Shown: positions 6,048-7,733 of the stretch, piece after piece
Layout: every line of letters starts with the position of its first letter
Position numbering within the stretch: the stretch's first letter is position 1
From: Nocardioidaceae bacterium
GTDB taxonomy: Bacteria > Actinomycetota > Actinomycetes > Propionibacteriales > Nocardioidaceae
DNA length: 7,733 nucleotides
Assembly (NCBI GenBank): GCA_013813125.1
Contig: JACCSH010000177.1
Span: 1 to 7,733 of the forward strand
Direction: 5' to 3'
The notes under the pieces: generated by a model
What the model was told of the DNA's origin: nothing
The model's database searches: none
The model's input: only the letters and a program-made list of their open reading frames with translations
Program-made: the position numbers and the translations under genes

Positions 6048-7079
6048 TCAGAGGTCACAGTTGATGCGGACCGGCTCGGGTTGCAGCACGATCCCGAACC
6101 TGGCCTCTACCCCGGCGCGGATCTCCCGAGCCAACCCCAACACGTCCTCGGCGGAGGCTGAGCCTCGGTTTGTCAGGGCAAGGGTGTGCTTGGTTGAAAG
6201 CCTGACGCGCTCGTTCCCGTATCCCTTCGGGAAGCCCGCTCGGTCGATCAGCCAGGCTGCGCTCGTCTTGCAGGTTCCATCCGGTTGGAGGTATGACGGC
6301 GCGCCATCTGGCAGCTGGTCGGGCGCCAGGAACGGGTTGGTGAAGAAAGAGCCCACGCTCCATGTGTCATGGTCGGCCCCGTCGAGCACCATGCCCTTCG
6401 ACCGGCGAAGCCTCAGCACCGCCTGGCGCACGTCGCTCAACGAGGTGGATCCCCCGACCGGCACCATGAGTTCCCTGGCCAGCTCGGCGTACCGGACGGG
6501 CTCGCCTCCCGTTCCCGGCTGGAACCGGAAGCTCACAGTGCCAACGACGTACCTGCCCGGGTTCTGCTTGAAAACGCTGGTGCGATAGCCGAAGCCGCAG
6601 TCAGCGGCGGACATCGTTCGGGGGCGGCGATCGACCCGGTCGAAGACGTGAACCAGCGAGATGGTTTCGGCAACCTCTTGGCCGTAGGCCCCGACATTCT
6701 GGATCGGCACCGCGCCAACCGTGCCAGGGATGCCTGCCAGCGCTTCGACACCCACCCACCCGCTCACAACGGCACGGGCCACCAACGCGTCCCAGTTTTC
6801 GCCCGCCTCTACGACGACCTCTACCTCCGAGGAGGGGACCTCTTCATGGACGGTGATACCTCGATTTGCCACCCGGATAGCCCGCCCGGCAAAGCCCTCG
6901 TCACCGACCACCAGGTTGCTGCCGCCGCCCAGCACGAGCACATCCTCGCCGGCCGCGTCAGCAGCGGCGACGGCCTCGTACAGATACTGCCTGGTGCCAG
7001 CCTCTACGAAGGTGCGCACAGGACCACCGACGCGCAGAGTTGTCCAGTCTGCTAGCCGTACGTCGGTTCGCGTCAGCAC
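6048..7079 (-). CDS. murB: UDP-N-acetylmuramate dehydrogenase (UDP-N-acetylenolpyruvoylglucosamine reductase)
   Basis: Cytosolic FAD enzyme that uses NADPH to reduce UDP-GlcNAc-enolpyruvate to UDP-MurNAc, the second committed step of peptidoglycan precursor synthesis. The product is 343 residues. FAD-binding segments are LVLGGGSNLVVGDEGF (48-63) and GIPGTVGAVPIQNVGAYGQE (116-135). The active-site arginine is Arg166 in GYRTSVFK, the proton-donor serine is Ser244 in VGSFFTNP, and Glu335 near the C-terminus (LQPEPV) fits the conserved glutamate. LADWTTLRVGGP at residues 9-20 is the usual family N-terminus, supporting the GTG start at 7079. That start overlaps the preceding MaoC gene by 7 nt and has no clear ribosome site, so translational coupling is likely. 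It ends 45 nt from the convergent add gene. Confidence 0.96.
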   Translation of the reverse strand: MLTRTDVRLADWTTLRVGGPVRTFVEAGTRQYLYEAVAAADAAGEDVLVLGGGSNLVVGDEGFAGRAIRVANRGITVHEEVPSSEVEVVVEAGENWDALVARAVVSGWVGVEALAGIPGTVGAVPIQNVGAYGQEVAETISLVHVFDRVDRRPRTMSAADCGFGYRTSVFKQNPGRYVVGTVSFRFQPGTGGEPVRYAELARELMVPVGGSTSLSDVRQAVLRLRRSKGMVLDGADHDTWSVGSFFTNPFLAPDQLPDGAPSYLQPDGTCKTSAAWLIDRAGFPKGYGNERVRLSTKHTLALTNRGSASAEDVLGLAREIRAGVEARFGIVLQPEPVRINCDL

Positions 7080-7474
7080 CGCACCACGGCTCTGCTGACA
7101 CCCAGCACTTTTTTGCCGCGATGAGTCACAGTGAGCTCGATCGTTGCCCGGCCCTCCTCGACGGACTTGAGAACTCCGGTGACATCGACGGTGGTGCCCT
7201 CGTCGTCATCCGGCACGAACACCGGTCTGGTGAAGCGAGCTCCGAATGTCATCACCAGTGCTGGGTCCGCGACCCAGGTTGTCAAGGCGCGCCCCACGAG
7301 AGCGAGGGTATACATCCCGTGGGCGACAACCCCGGGCAAACCCACGGAGACAGCGACCCGGTCGCTGTAGTGGATCGGGTTGAAGTCACCCGACGCGCCC
7401 GCGTAGCGGACCAGGTCGGATCGCCTGATGGGATAGGTCTGCGGGTCGAACTCATGGCCCAGCTCCCAGCTCAC
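7073..7474 (-). CDS. hadB: MaoC-family (R)-specific enoyl hydratase/dehydratase, HadB-like
   Basis: Single hot-dog-fold dehydratase that adds or removes water across an enoyl thioester. In mycobacteria HadB is the catalytic partner of HadA in fatty-acid synthase II (mycolate) elongation. In non-mycolate actinobacteria the substrate is not settled. The product is 133 residues. The hydratase motif is intact: YAGASGDFNPIHYSDRVA (24-41) with catalytic Asp30 and His35, followed by GLPGVVAHGMYT (45-56). The GTG at 7474 has GAGGTG about 4 nt upstream, and no earlier start exists in this frame back to the hadA stop. It lies between the hadA-like gene and murB on the same strand, with overlaps on both sides if the intervening small ORF is real. 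Confidence 0.92.
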   Translation of the reverse strand: MSWELGHEFDPQTYPIRRSDLVRYAGASGDFNPIHYSDRVAVSVGLPGVVAHGMYTLALVGRALTTWVADPALVMTFGARFTRPVFVPDDDEGTTVDVTGVLKSVEEGRATIELTVTHRGKKVLGVSRAVVRC

Positions 7475-7548
7475 CCGGCACCTCGGATGCGGTGCAGACC
7501 GGGCTGGCCAACACCGACGCGGACAGCGATAATCCGGTCCGACGTCAT
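7471..7548 (-). CDS. Possible 25-codon small ORF linking hadA and hadB
   Basis: An ATG at 7548-7546 overlaps the hadA stop as ATGA. The frame stays open for 25 codons and its TGA (7473-7471) overlaps the hadB GTG as GTGA, so the ORF exactly spans the gap. The predicted peptide begins MTSDRIIAVRVGVG, has several basic residues and no Asp/Glu after residue 4. I recognise no family. It may be a translational relay that carries ribosomes from hadA to hadB, or a coincidence of high-GC sequence, where short open frames are common. No separate ribosome site is needed if it is coupled. Confidence 0.3.
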   Translation of the reverse strand: MTSDRIIAVRVGVGQPGLHRIRGAG

Positions 7549-7733
7549 GGTGTGGTCCTGCGGTGAACGAGCGTCGCGAAAGCCGTCGAGACCGGTTCCC
7601 CGCTCAATGTGGTGATCTCGGTGCGGGTACCGATCATATCCGTGCCCGCCGCTGCCCGGAGGCTGTCGATGGTCAAGGTGCCGACCAGCTCGTCGCCGGC
7701 GGTTATCGGCCTGGTCTGCTCGAAGCGCTGGTC
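7545..7733 (-). CDS. hadA: HadA-like FAS1-type dehydratase subunit (partial, N-terminal part outside window)
   Basis: Only the last 62 residues are visible, ending at the TGA 7547-7545; the gene enters from the right edge. The segment EQTRPITAGDELVGTLTI, followed by GTDMIGTRTEITTLSGEPV and TLVHRR near the end, matches the C-terminal half of the N-terminal MaoC-like (FAS1_DH) domain of HadA. HadA is the non-catalytic, acyl-chain-binding partner that pairs with HadB to form a working hot-dog dimer. The immediate downstream hadB-like gene supports the call. The family's N-terminal half cannot be assessed here. Confidence 0.85.
   Translation of the reverse strand, partial: DQRFEQTRPITAGDELVGTLTIDSLRAAAGTDMIGTRTEITTLSGEPVSTAFATLVHRRTTP

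Noticed and set aside
6369..7055. 228-codon plus-strand open frame opposite murB
   Set aside because: Antisense to all of the conserved MurB motifs, with no domain of its own.
1..7733. Mobile elements, CRISPR arrays, phage or toxin-antitoxin genes
   Set aside because: Looked for on both strands. No transposase, integrase, regularly spaced direct-repeat array or defence gene is seen; all substantial coding space is explained by housekeeping genes.

Overview
This window is a conserved housekeeping locus from a high-GC Gram-positive bacterium (Actinomycetia). The evidence is the gene order (hadA-hadB, tRNA-Trp, secE, nusG, rplK, rplA), the long acidic N-terminal extension on NusG, the frequent GTG starts and the exclusive use of TGA stops. 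The moderate GC content, and the aminotransferase plus adenosine deaminase-like pair beside murB, recall Nocardioidaceae, Propionibacteriales or Streptomyces-type genomes. I cannot place it to genus from the sequence alone.

Minus strand, right part: the C-terminal end of a HadA-like dehydratase subunit is followed by a possible 25-codon linker ORF, then a HadB-like MaoC hydratase, then murB. All of these are joined by short overlaps (4, 4 and 7 nt), so they look like one translationally coupled unit. Plus strand, centre: a class I PLP-dependent aminotransferase (aspC-like) and an adenosine deaminase-family enzyme, 26 nt apart, form a two-gene operon. It converges on murB and diverges from the tRNA-Trp/secE unit. 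Minus strand, left part: tRNA-Trp(CCA), secE, nusG, rplK and rplA form the protein-export, transcription-elongation and ribosomal-stalk segment. Next comes a lipoprotein gene of the LppX/LprAFG type that runs off the left edge, where rplJ would often be expected.

No mobile elements, CRISPR arrays or clear signs of gene transfer are visible, and the genes themselves are ordinary. The best candidates for something undescribed lie between genes. The 310-bp divergent spacer before aspC holds four copies of a roughly 10-bp element (core TTCGTCCG). They alternate in orientation, with spacings near 4, 2 and 4 helical turns. Compact inverted repeats also sit on or around the stop codons of secE, add and rplK. 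The hadA/hadB gap is exactly filled by a small ORF that overlaps both neighbours.
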